Shown in pieces: positions 10,926-23,454 of a DNA stretch of 64,000 bases. The stretch's first letter is position 1. Each line of letters begins with the position of its first letter. The notes under the pieces are model-generated. The model had not been told where the DNA came from. It did no database searches and saw only the letters and a list, made by a program, of their open reading frames with translations. The DNA is from Knoxdaviesia capensis (lineage: Eukaryota; Ascomycota; Sordariomycetes; Microascales; Gondwanamycetaceae): positions 925,565 through 989,564 of the forward strand of contig LNGK01000006.1 of the NCBI GenBank assembly GCA_001510575.1. Reading direction: 5' to 3'. Position numbers and translations under genes: made by a program.

Positions 10926-12001
10926 CTACCGCTGCACGGCTTCGTAGTTGCCGGCGGGGAACTTCACCGGTGTGCCGTCTTCGTACGTCTCACTCGCCAC
11001 AGGAGGTACATACGGGCGAGGAGACGTCGACGTGGGAGGGACGTACGGGTGAGGCGACGTGGATGTGGGACGAGCGTACGGATGAGGCGATGTAGATGTG
11101 GGACGGCCGTACGGGTGAGGTGATGTCGAAGCGGCGTGTTGGGTCACCGAGTGCGAAGGGTAGGTGGTAGTCTCGTGGTCGTCATCGTAGGGATCGGCGT
11201 TACGGCCACCGCCGTACGAGGCGGTGCTGTCGTAAGCTCCGGTGGCATACTCATCGTGGCGGCCGGGATCACGATCATCCATGTTGACCGGCGCATAGGC
11301 TTCTTCGTCGTGCGGGGCCATGGAGAAGGCAGCCTTGTCGGGGTCGATGTTGGCGGCCGAGCCGTGGAGGCGCTGGCGGTCGTAGCCAGGGAGCTGGCCG
11401 GTGTTGTTCCAGTGCTGGAGGGTGAACATGCTGACGACGGTAGCAAGAACCCAGGCAATGCTGTAGAGAGAAAGTTTACGATTAGCGAGCAGGCCAAAGA
11501 GAGGCTGGCAGAAGTCACGGGCAGTACCCACGTCACCAGTACTCCCAGGGCTACAATGGCCTTGCTGGAACCGCAGGCAGTGCCGCAGAAGTTGGACGAG
11601 TTATAAGCAGCTTGGGACGAGAAAGCAGAGAGCCAGAAAACGCTGAAAACCGCATCAAGGGTAAGCATAACATGAGGCTCGGCAAAGCGGCGGGTCCGCT
11701 CCCAGCGAGGAGTCATGAGAAGGTAGATGAAGGCGGGCACACTGAGGAAACACTGTTTAGAGGCGGCCAGGTTAGCAAGTGTGTTGGCACGGGAGACGGG
11801 GGGGGGCCTAAAGTGCAGGAGGGCCGGAGGGGATCTTACCAGTGCAAACGGCCAGGCGTTGTTTCCAACAATCTTGGAGCTTTCATTGCGGAAGACGGCA
11901 ATTTCTAGACACCATGCCACGAACACCAACAAGATCTGAGCAACGTGGAGGCCCAGCTTGACACTGGGCACATACTCCGGATCCCACTCGAGCTCAAACA
12001 T
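10926..12001 (-). CDS. Four-pass MARVEL-domain membrane protein
   Basis: Predicted integral membrane protein of the fungal MARVEL-like group; the exact role is unknown. Exons are 12001-11840, 11752-11532 and 11460-10926 (305 residues). The start is ATG 12001 (MFELEWDPEYVPS). Four hydrophobic helices are visible at about residues 15-35 (LHVAQILLVFVAWCLEIAVF), 55-68 (CFLSVPAFIYLLM), 85-105 (HVMLTLDAVFSVFWLSAF) and 120-145 (SKAIVALGVLVTIAWVLATV). Between helices 3 and 4 is the conserved AYNSSNFCGTACGSSKA loop with two Cys. The cytosolic tail is acidic, then ends in four imperfect 11-residue repeats (STSPHPY + 4). The first intron (87 nt) is in frame and free of stops, so its retention would add 29 residues. 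Homology to plasma-membrane eisosome or sensor proteins is possible but not shown. Confidence 0.85.
11014..11130 (-). repeat. 33-bp coding minisatellite in the MARVEL gene tail
   Basis: Copies at 11014-11046, 11047-11079, 11080-11112 and a partial one to about 11130. Each encodes STSPxPYxxPT on the minus strand. Most differences between copies are single bases. Confidence 0.9.
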
Positions 12002-14926
12002 GGTCAAGCTGCGTGGGGATGTATGTGTGTGGTCGAGATTGGGAGAAGCGGCCGGCGGGGATCTCGTCGCAAACGCGCGCTCCTTCCTAGCACGGCAGAA
12101 AGTGAAGCGGCTCGAGCCGATGTATGTGGTTTCTCTGGACGACGTGGCGTCTAGGTCAGGCCCTATCGAGTGAAGATCGCTCTATAGGCGTGTTGCGATG
12201 TGTATGGCTTTTAAAGTGGTGGGTGGAATGCGGACTTGCGGGTAACTATGGAAATGCCAGGGAACGACAAGATGATGAAGTACACGAGAGAATACAAAGA
12301 GGAGGAAGAAGGAAAACGAAAAGGATCAAGGGTTTATGTTGCAGCAGGAAGTGTAGCCGGGAGAGGAACGAAATCAAAAAGTGTCCGAGAGAGCGAAGCC
12401 AAGAAGAGCAAGCAAGAAAGGGGGCGTAGTTGAAAGGTCAAGTCAACAACAGTCAAAACGTGAGTGGACACAGCGACAGAGAGAAAAAAAAGTGTGAGAT
12501 GAGGGATGATGATGATGATGGAAGTAAACAAATGAAATCAGAACGAGGGAAGACGATGAGCTCAAATTAAAAAAGAAGAATCAACCGATCGTGAAGATGG
12601 AGAGAAGAGAAGAGAAGAATTAAAAATGGATCGAGGGGAGAGAGAAACACAGCTTCAGCCTCTTTTTCCGTTCTTTCCTTTGCAGCCGGGCTGAGGACAC
12701 CAAGAGCAGACTAAATGTGAAGCGCCCCAGAAAAGCATTGAAGGGCAGTTGCGGGATGTTTTGGGTGGTTGCTTCCCTGTCAAGCACCAGCACGAGACTT
12801 TTGCCGACAAATCGCAAAGCCTTCCTTCCGTTCGGTGGTTCCTTCCTTCCCGCTGCGCGACGAAACTTCTGCCATGATACTTTTGGGCCGCATCGTTGCT
12901 GTCACCCCTAACAACCCTAAGCGGGGGTTTGTCGAGGTACGTGTGTTTAGGTAGAGTTACGGGCAAGAGGCGAAGTACCTTTCTTGACGTATGTCCTGAA
13001 TACAGAGAGAAAAAAAAGGTAAAATAATAAATAATAATAATAATAATAATAAAGGAAAAGCAAAAAAAAAGAGGAAAAAAAAACCTCCGAAGAACCGAGG
13101 AAATCTGCCCTGGGCTAATACTACGACACCAGAGTTTGTGGCTGTGGCGGCGTCGTCCTGGTCGTTTGCTTCGCTTCTTTGGCAACACGCGTTGCCTGAC
13201 TTGTACGAGATATGTCCGTTGTTTGACTGCCCTCCGACTCATGTGTCTTCGACATTCATCAATTCGGTCTATCCTCCTCACGCACACGTACACTACAGCA
13301 TATCGCATCACAGACTCCGCCTAGTACACTCACTCAGGGCTGGTGTGCCATGCCACACGTAACACGCGCAAACCAGCCATGGGTGGTCGTCGACTTCACT
13401 CTCTGCGTACCGCTGTGGTCATCCTTCACGGCGATATGTACCAGAGGCTGTCTGTTCCCTTCGGTCTAAGGTTACGTACGTCACGGAGAATTGAGTTTCG
13501 TCCTCTCAATTCGTCGTCGCTTGGATGCCAAGGTTTCTATTTTTGTGCATATCCGGATCTTGGACACTAGCCGGAGTCAAGCCACACTGGCCCACGAGGC
13601 CCATTCACGGGGAGAGAGGGCAAACAACGCCTTCTTCGGTCTGGGCGATCGCGACCGACGAACGAACACCACCTGAGGCGAGAGGAGCGGACAGACTGAA
13701 CGGAGGGGGGGCGCGGACAAAGAATGAAGGATGAAGACCACTCAACCTTTGGCTGGACGACATGTCCCTTCTCGCGCCCCTGTCTGGGTCTGGGGACACG
13801 ACACCACCGGAACCTGAGGAGGCCGCCACTGTTATTTCCGCGGTTCTATGCCTCGCTATAGCGAAACGGGGCGGCTCTATGATACAATCCACAGCAACCC
13901 ATCCACCAAAGCGTTTGAATAGCCGCACGGCTCAAATCCAGGCTCCGGACAGTTTCCTCTCTTGCACGCGCAGCGGGCCCAGCAAACTGCCACCGTGGCG
14001 CAGTTCCGCACATCATGCCCGCTCAGCCAACGTATTGGGTGGTGGTGATTTTGTCCCGGGGGCTTTCTAAGACCTCTGATTCACTTCCCAGTTCGGCATC
14101 TTGCGTTATTGACAGGTTCTCTTCAGCAGACAAGCATGCGTTCGGGCCATCCGTATGGAGAAGACTTTTCTTCCTCAGTGCCCTCTGGAATATACGCAAA
14201 TGCCCAAAAGCCGGAAGGCGAAGTACAAGCCAGGGGGGACACGAACACGCTATTGTCCTTTTCATCTTGACCAGTCCCAAAGCTGAACGAAAGGACCAAC
14301 GAAATCTGCCATGTTGTGGTTCCATGGCTTGTTAGCTCTCGCCCGGCTTCGGTGGACCTGAACTCTATTGACCCAGCTAATAAAACCCACCAAACCATCT
14401 CCAATAATACCGTACAACCGTAGTTCCAGCGCAATAGTCGCGTCTGCGTGCCCAAGCCTAATCCAACACAGACCAATCAGGAACACATTTGAAGGCACCC
14501 GTTTTTGAGGGCTTTTTTGGTGAGTCTGCCAAACCTTGGGCTGTGCTTTTTGGTGTGTGGATCTGGTGTGTCAAGACGCATTTTCTTCAGCGGGGGTGCC
14601 AGACATAAGGGTTTAACCCTCCATCAAGCCCTTTCCCTTCAGCCTTCAGGACGAGGACGGTGAGATTCTCTTTCACGGTTCGTGTACAAGTCAAGGTGAA
14701 TAAGTGTATATATATCTATTCTTGTGTAAGCTGCATACTTAGGATACTACTCATCCCCGCTGCCGTTGAGATAACACAAACACGCTCAAGTATCCAGACA
14801 GCTGATACTGTAGAGACCACTAGATAGACCACTACGCCACAATGCAAAATGTGAACATGCCCACTCAGCAGCAACGTAGTCGGTAGCTATATGTGGTCCA
14901 CTGCCGCAGATACTCCCGGAGACACC
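12002..14926. other. Long intergenic region, no convincing gene
   Basis: About 2.9 kb upstream of the MARVEL gene and downstream of the MFS gene. It holds GA-rich stretches (12270-12420), an AAT microsatellite at 13023-13052 with an A-run after it, and mixed sequence. Several open frames exist (12655-13311 minus, 13605-13928 minus, 14123-14476 minus) but have repeat-driven composition, no family resemblance and no sensible exon partners. A promoter with a long 5' UTR is the simplest reading. Confidence 0.5.
13023..13052. repeat. (AAT)n microsatellite
   Basis: About nine tandem AAT/ATA units in the non-coding region upstream of the MARVEL gene. Confidence 0.9.
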
Positions 14927-16867
14927 TTACTTGCGGTCCAGAGTCGCATGGAGCTTGTGCTCGCGCATGAGACTCATGCTGATAAGTCCCAGGATACTAT
15001 ATAAAAGACAGATGATGGCAAAGCGTAAGTCTACCGAATCAAAACAACGAAGTCAAACGAAAGCAAGTAGGAGGGGGTCCAAGCTTACGTCAATCCCAGA
15101 ATGGTCACCCACACGCCCTGGAAGGCGTCCATGTACGAGGCCATGGCCAGCTCGCGCTGGGCCTCGGGCAACTCCTTGACACCATCCAGAGACTCGCGGA
15201 TGCGCTGAATGATGTTCTCGGCGTCGGGGAAGTCGCCTAGTCGCTGCCACAGCTTGGCCTTGAGAATGTTCTGGTACACCGCCGACGCGATGGTGACGCC
15301 CACCGAGCTACCGACGCTACGAGCCAGGTCTACCCAGACGGACAAAGACGTGGGTTAGCATGGCATCCAATATAGAGGCGGTGCCGATGTGGTAGAAACA
15401 CCGGATAGACTTACATGTAGCCGAGGTCACAACCGCCTGCTGCGAATGGTCAACCGCCGCAATGCACGCAAGGAGCGTGATGGTCAACATCGCGCCGTAG
15501 CCTCCACCGAACAGGAAAAACGCGCCCGCGAACTGCCAGCGCGACGAGTCAAACCTGCACGCCAGCAGCTGCACCACACCCAGCACCATAATCACCAGCA
15601 CAGTCACGCCCAGCCACAGGTAGCGGCCAGTGCGGCGCATGATCAGCCCGCTGCCGACCGACATGACCGACACACCGGCCGGCGACGCCAGCAGCGCCAG
15701 GCCGGTCTGCGTGGCGGTGTGGCCGCCGACCTGCAGGAACAGCGGCACGTAGAAGAAGCCCGACATCACCGCCATCGTGCAGAACAGGTTGGCCGCGCAC
15801 GCAGCGCCGACGGTGCGGTCGGCCAGCAGCCGCATGGGGATGATGGGCTGGCGCGCCCGCAGCTCCCACAGCACGAAGCCGCCGAACAGCACCATCGACA
15901 GCGGGATGGCAGTCAGCGGCAGCGGGTGGGTCCACGGCACAATGTTGCCGCCGGAGTTGAGCCCGAGCAGCAGCGTGACCAGCGACGTCACCGTCAGACC
16001 CGCGCCGATAAAGTCGATGCGCGCCAGGAACGAGCGGCCGGACTGCTTCGGCGGGATGCGGATCAGCCACGCCGCGAGCACCGCTGCGATGAGCACCGGC
16101 GGCACCTGCACCAGGAAGGCCAGACGCCAGCCGATGGCCGAGTAGTCGTTCGCAAAGCCGCCAAACACGCCGCCCAGCATGGCGCCGGCCGCGTAGCAGA
16201 TGTTGCCGATTCCCTGGAACACGCCGCGCTGGCGCAGCGGCACCAGGTCGGACCCCAGGAACGTGGTGATCGACATCAAGCCGCCGCCGCCAATACCCGC
16301 GACCACACGGCCGGCGATCATCATGGCCTCGTCCTGGGCGAGGCCGCACATCAGGTTGCCGGCGGCGAAGAACAGGTTGCACACAATGAGGCCGGGGCCG
16401 CGGCCGAAAATGTCCGTCAGCCGGCCGGTCAGCGGCTGGCAGGCGGCGTTGGCGATGAGGTAGGCGGTGGCCAGCCACGACATCAGCAGGAGCGAGTTGA
16501 ATTCGCTGGAGATGGGCGCCGACAGCGTGGCGATAATCGTCGAGTCGATGGCGCCGAAGAACACCGACACCCACGCTGAGCCGAGAATGGCAATCAACTT
16601 GCCGAACGGAACCTCGACCACCGGTGGTGCAGCCGTCTCGTCGTCCGGGTTTTCGGTGTCGTCGGCGTCGTCGTCGTCGTCGTCCTCGAGCGTACCGTCG
16701 CTATCTCCGAGAAGCGGCGTCTCCTCAGTCACGGTCTTCTTCACGTGCGCGTGAGTCGGAGTTGCAGCAGGAGTCTCGAGAAACGTGGAGGTAATCGCAT
16801 CTGCCACCGCCGATGAGGCCGGCCCAGCCGGGGCCGAAGCCGAGGTGTTGGTCCCGTACTGAGTCAT
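14927..16867 (-). CDS. 14-TM MFS transporter, vacuolar VBA/Fnx1-like
   Basis: Major facilitator of the DHA2 drug/H+ antiporter type, most like the vacuolar basic amino acid transporters (Vba/Fnx1). Exons are 16867-15415, 15329-15089 and 14996-14927 (587 residues); both junctions restore conserved sequence (SATYLARSVGSSVGV). The true start is ATG 16867 (MTQYGTN). The N-terminus (residues 1-95) is cytosolic and acidic and contains EETPLL, an ExxxLL signal used for AP-3 sorting to the vacuole. Transmembrane helices follow, with motif A between TM2 and TM3 (GRLTDIFGR), an Asp in TM1 (FFGAIDSTIIATL), a Gly-rich TM5 (GIGGGGLMS) and WRLAFLVQVPP after TM6. The last exon adds only a TM14 end and REHKLHATLDRK. 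Substrate (basic amino acid or drug) cannot be decided from sequence. Confidence 0.88.
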
Positions 16868-17131
16868 GATTGAGGAACAATGCACACCAACCGAGATCGG
16901 AGATATGAGGAATATATGGGCGGTGAACTGTGGTGCACCAGGAATGGAAATCCGCAGCTTGCAAGAAGACCACGATCACTGATTGATAAGACGAAAGAAA
17001 GCAGGCAGGCAGCAAATATATACTTATAAAATCAATCCAGACCCATGCAGGCGAAATATAAGCTTATAACAATATAAGATGAGATGGCTCGACCGCCTCC
17101 GTGACAAGCATCAGCACGCGATGAAGTAGAT

Positions 17132-17838
17132 TCACGGTCTGATGCATCCTGTAGAAGTAATTGGAAGCTTCAGGCAGGCAATTGGCAAATGTCGGGGCTC
17201 GGTTGCACCGTCACATTCGCATATCACCTCAGACGGAGAGAAAAGACACCTTATGCCAGGACTTTTGGGTTTTGGGCGAGAGTTATCTAATGTGGGTGTA
17301 GTGGACCGGGTCCAGATTCCGACGTTTACTGTAGATAAAGCCTGGCTACGAACGGCCTTATCAGGGCTCCCTGGTGAATCTGACTGTGAAAAAGGCCCCA
17401 AGAGTTGCGCCACTCGCGTTTCAAGGTTCCGCCGTTGTCGGCTGTGGCTGGTGCAGGAGGCAGATGTGGCTGTAGGGTTAGGGTTGGCTCCATCACGGCC
17501 CGGCTAAGGATATCCCGGGTTGAGAAACTGTCCGCAAACTCTTCGTCGTTCCTGACTACTCACTTGGCTAAGACGAGCGCCTCTCTCAGGTCGTCTCTTG
17601 CCGGAAGGAGTGTGTTTGTCGACGCCGCGTCCGTGCCGGGCTGCCAATCGCCGGGTTCTTCGAGACTTGGAAGAACCTTGGCGACTAAGTTGATGCTCGA
17701 AGAACACGGGCTGGTCATAGCAGTATCTCTGCTTGATGCGGTTCCAGCCGTTTCATCTGAGCTGTTCCGCCTAGGTCGTTTAGCATGAGGATCCATTGAA
17801 TCAGCTGTGAAGAGGGTCTGTGTCTCACAAGCTATCAT
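17132..17838 (-). CDS. Possible two-exon hypothetical gene
   Basis: Weak candidate. Exon 1 would be 17838-17564 (ATG 17838, or the internal ATG giving MDPHAKRPRRNSSDETAG) and exon 2 would be 17447-17132, joined in phase 2 (GTGAGT donor, CTAACCCTAAC branch region, CACCAG acceptor), for 196 residues. Composition looks gene-like: basic KRPRR near the start, Ser/Thr/Asp-rich, then SRQRRNLETRVAQLLGPFSQ. I recognise no domain and there may be further exons. It sits about 370 bp from the LTR retrotransposon, which lies on its 5' side, so its promoter may be affected. It could equally be a decayed gene or chance open frame. Confidence 0.3.
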
Positions 17839-18208
17839 ATGGACGTGTGTGTGTGTGTGTGGAAAAGAGAAAAGCAGGGATAAAAGAAAATAGAGAAGGG
17901 AAGAGAAAATGAAAGAGGAAAAGAATTAAAGAGAGAGGAGATACATCGTGAGTAAGCTAGTAGATGTGAATACTAAAAGCAAATGCGAGTTACTAACTCT
18001 CGAAAACTCGAATTCTAGATTTTAGGGCCTTAAACATAAGCCAGCCATATGATAGCTTAAGTGAACCCTAGTCTTAAATACCTATGTTATATCTAAGGAA
18101 GCAAAGAACGGATGTTGTGTATAGCCTTCCCTATAAAGCTCATATGTACATGTAAAATCTCGGCTTTTAGATTCACACTATCGTGAGTGTCTGTCCTCTG
18201 TTGATGAC
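17839..18208. other. AT-rich spacer between the hypothetical gene and the LTR
   Basis: Contains a (GT)n run at about 17845-17861 and a GA-rich stretch to about 17942, then AT-rich unique sequence. TpG and CpA are present, so it is not heavily RIP-mutated. It ends with ATGAC (18204-18208), the left target-site duplication of the adjacent element. Confidence 0.6.
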
Positions 18209-18397
18209 TGTTGTTTGGAATGATGATGGAAGATGAATAAGTTGATAGAATTGAACTTAGGAATTGAGTAAAAAGTTAGATGTAGGAGGAAGAAATGAGC
18301 TAGACTAGAAATGGACAGAAGTCCAGCATTTATAGGCTAGCCAGAACCAGGCTTCAGCCCAGGTCACGTGATCCACGCATTTCCGTCCTTCCTCACA
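18209..18397 (-). repeat. 3' LTR of the copia element
   Basis: 189 bp, TGTTGTTTGG...CCTCACA on the plus strand. It retains its CpA and TpG sites. On the element's strand it carries a TATA-like CTATAAATG (about 18328-18336) and a GTCACGTG E-box (CACGTG at 18365-18370). Confidence 0.93.
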
Positions 18398-18408
18398 CGC
18401 CCCTCAGA
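18398..18408 (-). other. Polypurine-tract-like motif next to the 3' LTR
   Basis: On the element's strand TCTGAGGGGCG directly precedes the 3' LTR, where plus-strand DNA synthesis would be primed. A second GAGGGGCG copy lies about 40 bp upstream in the element (plus-strand CGCCCCTC near 18440). Confidence 0.55.
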
Positions 18409-18583
18409 CGCAAATGCGTTTAACATGGGCTCGACATGCGCCCCTCGGAACAAACAATACAGGAATACCATCATCAAGTAAGAAAAAAGAACTTCAGTAC
18501 AGGAAGCGCAAGAAAAGAAAATATATAAAAACCTAAAAACCTTCAGAACGAATAGGAACAGGAAGGGAAAAAAAAACTATATT

Positions 18584-21500
18584 TCATTTTATGAGAGCAC
18601 TTCGGAATCGGTTATAAAGCTGAAAACTAAGTGGCTTAGTTAAGATATCAGCTATTTATTCCGTATTTAGAACGTATTTAATAGATAAAAACTTAGAACG
18701 AACGGATTCCCGAATTAGATGAAATTTCGAGTAAATATGCTTACTCTTATTATAGAATCTCGGGTTATTAATAAGCTTAAGAGCACTAGTATTATCGACT
18801 CGTAGTTAGATATTATAACTTTAGTTAATTTTATATAAGAAATTACGTAGCTATAAAGCTTCTTTAGTAGCTATATTTATTACTATATATTTAGCTTCGA
18901 TAGTAGATTAGGCGATAACTACTTACTTTCTACTTACCTAGGCGACTGGACCGCCTTAGATTAAGAGAACCTATCCTATAATAGAGCGACTATTCGGTAT
19001 AGAGTTATAACTAGTATTAGAAAAACTAACTATTAAGATAGGGGAAAGATCCGGCTCAGGGGGTCTCTAATATCTTAAGGATAAATTCACTATTACCGAT
19101 AAGTATCTAACGATCCGCCTTAGTAATGCTAATAAAGGAGTAGTTATATAATTAGTAAATACTACGTAGTAGTAAATAGAAAATACTAAGTCGGGTCTCG
19201 TTATCGTAGTTATATAGATAAGTTATCCGATTAGGGATCGATATCTATCTATATTAGTAGTAGAAAGCCTTTTACCGTCTAAAGTAGCTAAGTTAATACT
19301 AGATATCGGAATAGATACTAGTCGCGTTACGGAGATATTAAATCTAGCGTTTACTATAATTACTTTTATATATTATATCTAGTATATAGAATAGGAGTTA
19401 AAGTTAATACCGATTACTACTCCTAGTAACTACCGTAGCTTACCTATTAGGTCTACTTTTAGATAGTCTTAGAGTTCTAGTTCGAAGTTAGTTAATATAT
19501 CCTCTTTCTATCCGAAGTATAGAATATTATCTATATAAGTAACTAGAATTATACCATCCTTTTATTAGTAAAATAACGCTTTATCTATTTATAATCTTAT
19601 AAAACCTATACGTAAAAGTATATCGTAGAGTCTTAGCTACTACTATTAGCTAGCTTATTTTAGACTATATAATACTCGTTTTAGACGAATAAACGATTTC
19701 TCTATCTAGCCTAAGTTACGGACGAAATCCGGATCACGTCGTCTAATTTCGTATATTAGTTAAACTATTCCTTCGTATTATCGTATATATACCTCCTCTT
19801 TTAGGAGTCTATATAAGAAAGCTACTATAACGTCTAACTATCGTATAGCTAAATATTCTTTAGCTATAATAGCTAATATCACTCTCTACGTTATAGCGTA
19901 CGATATTACGGCGAAGGTTTCCTAATAATCGAAGCCCTCACGCTATTAAAATCTACGGGCTATAATACGTACTTTCCGTTTAATAATCTATCTATACTCG
20001 TCGTATTTAGACTTTAGCACCTATTTAGCCGTAATCGGCCTATATCTAGATAGTAGCGACTTAACGAATTCGAAGACTCTACGGTTAAATATATTTATTA
20101 ATTCTATAAGTCTAGTATCTAACTATTCGTTAGTATTCGCGCCCCTTAGAGCTAATGTCATCGTTATCGGATTAGAAAAGCTAGCCTTAATAGAATTATT
20201 AAGCTAATCGGAATCGTTAATATTAGTCGTTAAATTAATAGCGTTAGGACTAGCATCCGGACTTCTTTTAGTAAGTTATCGAGCTAGATTATTATACTTA
20301 TACGCGATAACTAGGTTATCGAAATCTACCTAGTCTCTATTCTAGGTAACTACACGCCTAATCTTCTTTTTAGCGAAAGTTCCCTTCGGCTATAACTTTA
20401 GAATATTAAGTAGTTTTTCTTCTAAGTCTTTAAGGATTCTTATATTAGATGAAATCTAGACTTTTCGAAATTTAGGTACCTATACTTTATATAAATATAT
20501 ACCTTAGTAACTAACTAATAGGCTAAATTCTCCTCGTAGAGTAAATTTACTAGGTAAATCACTATTTATACGCGCTCTAACCTCTATAGGTACGTAAATA
20601 ATAATATAGGAACCTAAAGTTCGTAGGTATATAATATTCGGCTAAAAATCCCGTTTAGCTACGGGTATCTAGCTCTACTAACGTTCCGTAGGACTAGAAC
20701 CGTAGCTATTAATAGTTAGATTAATTAGTTAAGTAATAGCTTCTAAAATATATCCCTATAGATATATTAGAATGCTTTACTATATTATAGTTACCCTTAT
20801 ACGGATTACTAGCTCCTTTATAGCTCGTTTAGTACTACCGTTATAAGTATAGCTATAAGCTAGGGAGGGATTAACTTTCGAACTAATTCGGTTCGTAAAC
20901 TTAGTAATTATCCTAATCTATACGTCCGTCCCGTTATCTATAATAATTAACTCCGGAATAGAGTTAGTAATATTTATTATATACTAAATTACATTCTTAA
21001 TTTTATTACCGGCTTTCGACTTTTTATCTAGGACGTAGATAAACTTTATTTTAGAAAAATTATCTATAATAACGAGAAAGTATCGCTCGCCCTTAAAGGT
21101 TTATACCGATATCTTAGTAACGTCGTAATATAATACTTAGCTAATTCGTTTAGCCCTCGTTCGTCTATCTTTTAGCCTAAACTTTAAGATCTTTAAGATC
21201 TCATACGCCTTACATAGGCCTAAATTATTAATATACGCTTTTATACTCGACTTATCTACTAATACTCCTTTAATAGACTATAGTATCTTTAGAAGAACTT
21301 TAGTACTTAGATATCCTAGTCGTTTATATATTAGGCGTAAGCGTTAACGCATACTCAATACTTACGTAAAGCTTTTAGGTACCGATTAATATTAGTTCGT
21401 CTATTAGAATAATTAGACGAGTACTAGTCTTTTATATAGAGACTACTAGAACTACCGTTTTTCTAGTAGTAATAGATACTACGAGCGTCTTTTAAGGGGG

Positions 21501-23454
21501 GACGCCTAGAACTAAGATTATTATTCCGGTAGTAATAATTATAACTACGAATATCTTTTAAGGGGGGATATCTAGAACTAACTTTATAGTCTTTTATAGG
21601 GTAACTATAATAACTAGATAATTTATAAGTAGTCCCCTTAGACGGGTTTAGAGAGACGGTCTCCTCTAGTATAGCATTACGGATAATAGGGGCATATAAG
21701 GGCTTCCTTACTATAAGTTCTCCGGAAGACATAACTCGTATAAAAAACCCTCGACTTTCTATATTAATCTCGGAAATTAAGATGTCTTTAGTATTAAAAA
21801 TACTATTACTTAGAATCTTACCTCTATTACGGTATAGAACTTCTCCGCTAAAGATATAAATCGGAAACATTATAGTTAGTAAAACATCTTTAATACGTAT
21901 AGAAACAATACTAGATAAAGTCTTAATATTAATAACGACGTTTCTACGCTTTATAGCATAGATAGGTCCTCCGCCTATAATTATACGCACACGAGTCTCT
22001 TTAATAGTGCCTTTCTCGAACTATCGCTTATCGTTTATAGAGTGTATAGACGCACCTATATCGAATAGCTAGTCCGTTCTAGAATAGCTTAATAAGTAGG
22101 CAAATAGGTCATAGCTAATCACTTCTTCAAAATATTTCTTAGTATTAATAGGTAAAGAAGAAAGGGAAGACTTACTTATAGTCTTTCGACGTCTCTCTAA
22201 CGAATTATCGGTTATTACTATCGCGCTTATAACTCTTTTATAACTAGTTATATTCGCGCTTGCGTTTACGTCACTAAGTATAGTAGAAGACTTCTACTAT
22301 TATTATTACTTACGAGCTTTAATCCGGCAGTCGCGCTCTTTATAGCTAAGATAGTCATAGTATCTATATCGAATTATTAGTTATAAACCGGGCTTATTCT
22401 TCTAGTCACTCTAGCTAGCGCCACTATTACGGGTATTATTATTATTATTTATACCCTACTTATTATTAGACCTCGAATTATCTTTTCGGTCTAACTTCTT
22501 TAGGTCCTTCGTAACTCTCTCTCGTTCCTAGAATAACTATACTAACTATCTATAGTATTCGTCCGAAGTCCTATCTAACTACACTACGATACGCGTAGTA
22601 ACTTACGTCTTAGTATTAAACGTATCCTTCGCTACTATTAGTAGTAGCACGGTCCTAATCTTATTAGTAATTTTAGCTCTATAACGCTAAACCTCTAGTT
22701 ACTTCTAGTCGAAGCGCGAAAGAAAGGTAATAAACTTTTTACCCTTTTTTATCGTATAAGTACTAACGTCTAATAGATCTTCTAATACTTAGAACTTAGT
22801 CTTCTAGCTATTACGGTTAAAACGATCGGATAACTTATTCTAGATATTAGAAACATTTATACTATTAACTACGATTTATCTTATAATACTAGATATATTC
22901 TTTAATATTTTACCTCTCACGAGTAGATTATTTTACTTATTAAGATAACCGAAATTATTAGGCTTTAAACTAGTACGAATAATTACGGCACGAAAAGATA
23001 GGGCCTACGCGCGCTAAGTACGGCTATTAGTCAGCTAGTATTATTAGTTAAGTGTCTACTTCTATTTAGAAAGATCGATTACTTAATTAGTGCTAGTTAT
23101 CATGGGTAACGGAATAAAATCCTCTATAATAACTGAATATAAAGACGGGGATAACACTATATAAGCGGAAGGAGGTCGGTTCATTACGGGAGGTGCGTTC
23201 GCAATTATAGCAGGCGCGCGAAAAAGACCGGGAAAACTCGGAATTATAGAAGGGGCAAGCTTTCTATTAGGAACTAGTTAGGATTATTAATATTCAGTAT
23301 TAGTAATTAATCTCTAATTAGAATTAGAATTAGAAACGGGAGAGGGGGAACGCGAGAATTCCGTTAGAGTTAACGGAGTAGACACTTGGGAATGTTGGGC
23401 AACCAAGTCCGTGATAGTGTTAGGAGCTGTCAGGCGGCGACCACGATTCATCAT
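18584..23454 (-). pseudogene. Degraded copia gag-pol
   Basis: About 1,620 codons from an intact-looking start (ATG 23454, MMNRGRRLTAPNTITDLV) to a stop at 18584-18586 right after an ADILTKPL block, the usual end of copia pol. In between, recognisable landmarks carry RIP-type changes: a CCHC knuckle (about 22330-22385) in which two Cys and the His read Tyr; a protease box near 22050-22075 where the Trp before it is now a stop; a pre-integrase block (21463-21990, the longest open stretch, 175 codons); an integrase zinc region near 21180-21350 with His and Cys read as Tyr; and an RT catalytic box (19511-19558) whose second Asp reads Asn. Many TGG codons have become TAG. Not translatable. Confidence 0.9.

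Noticed and set aside
12655..13311. 218-codon minus-strand open frame
   Set aside because: Its middle is the AAT microsatellite and A-runs read as Ile/Phe; no family resemblance.
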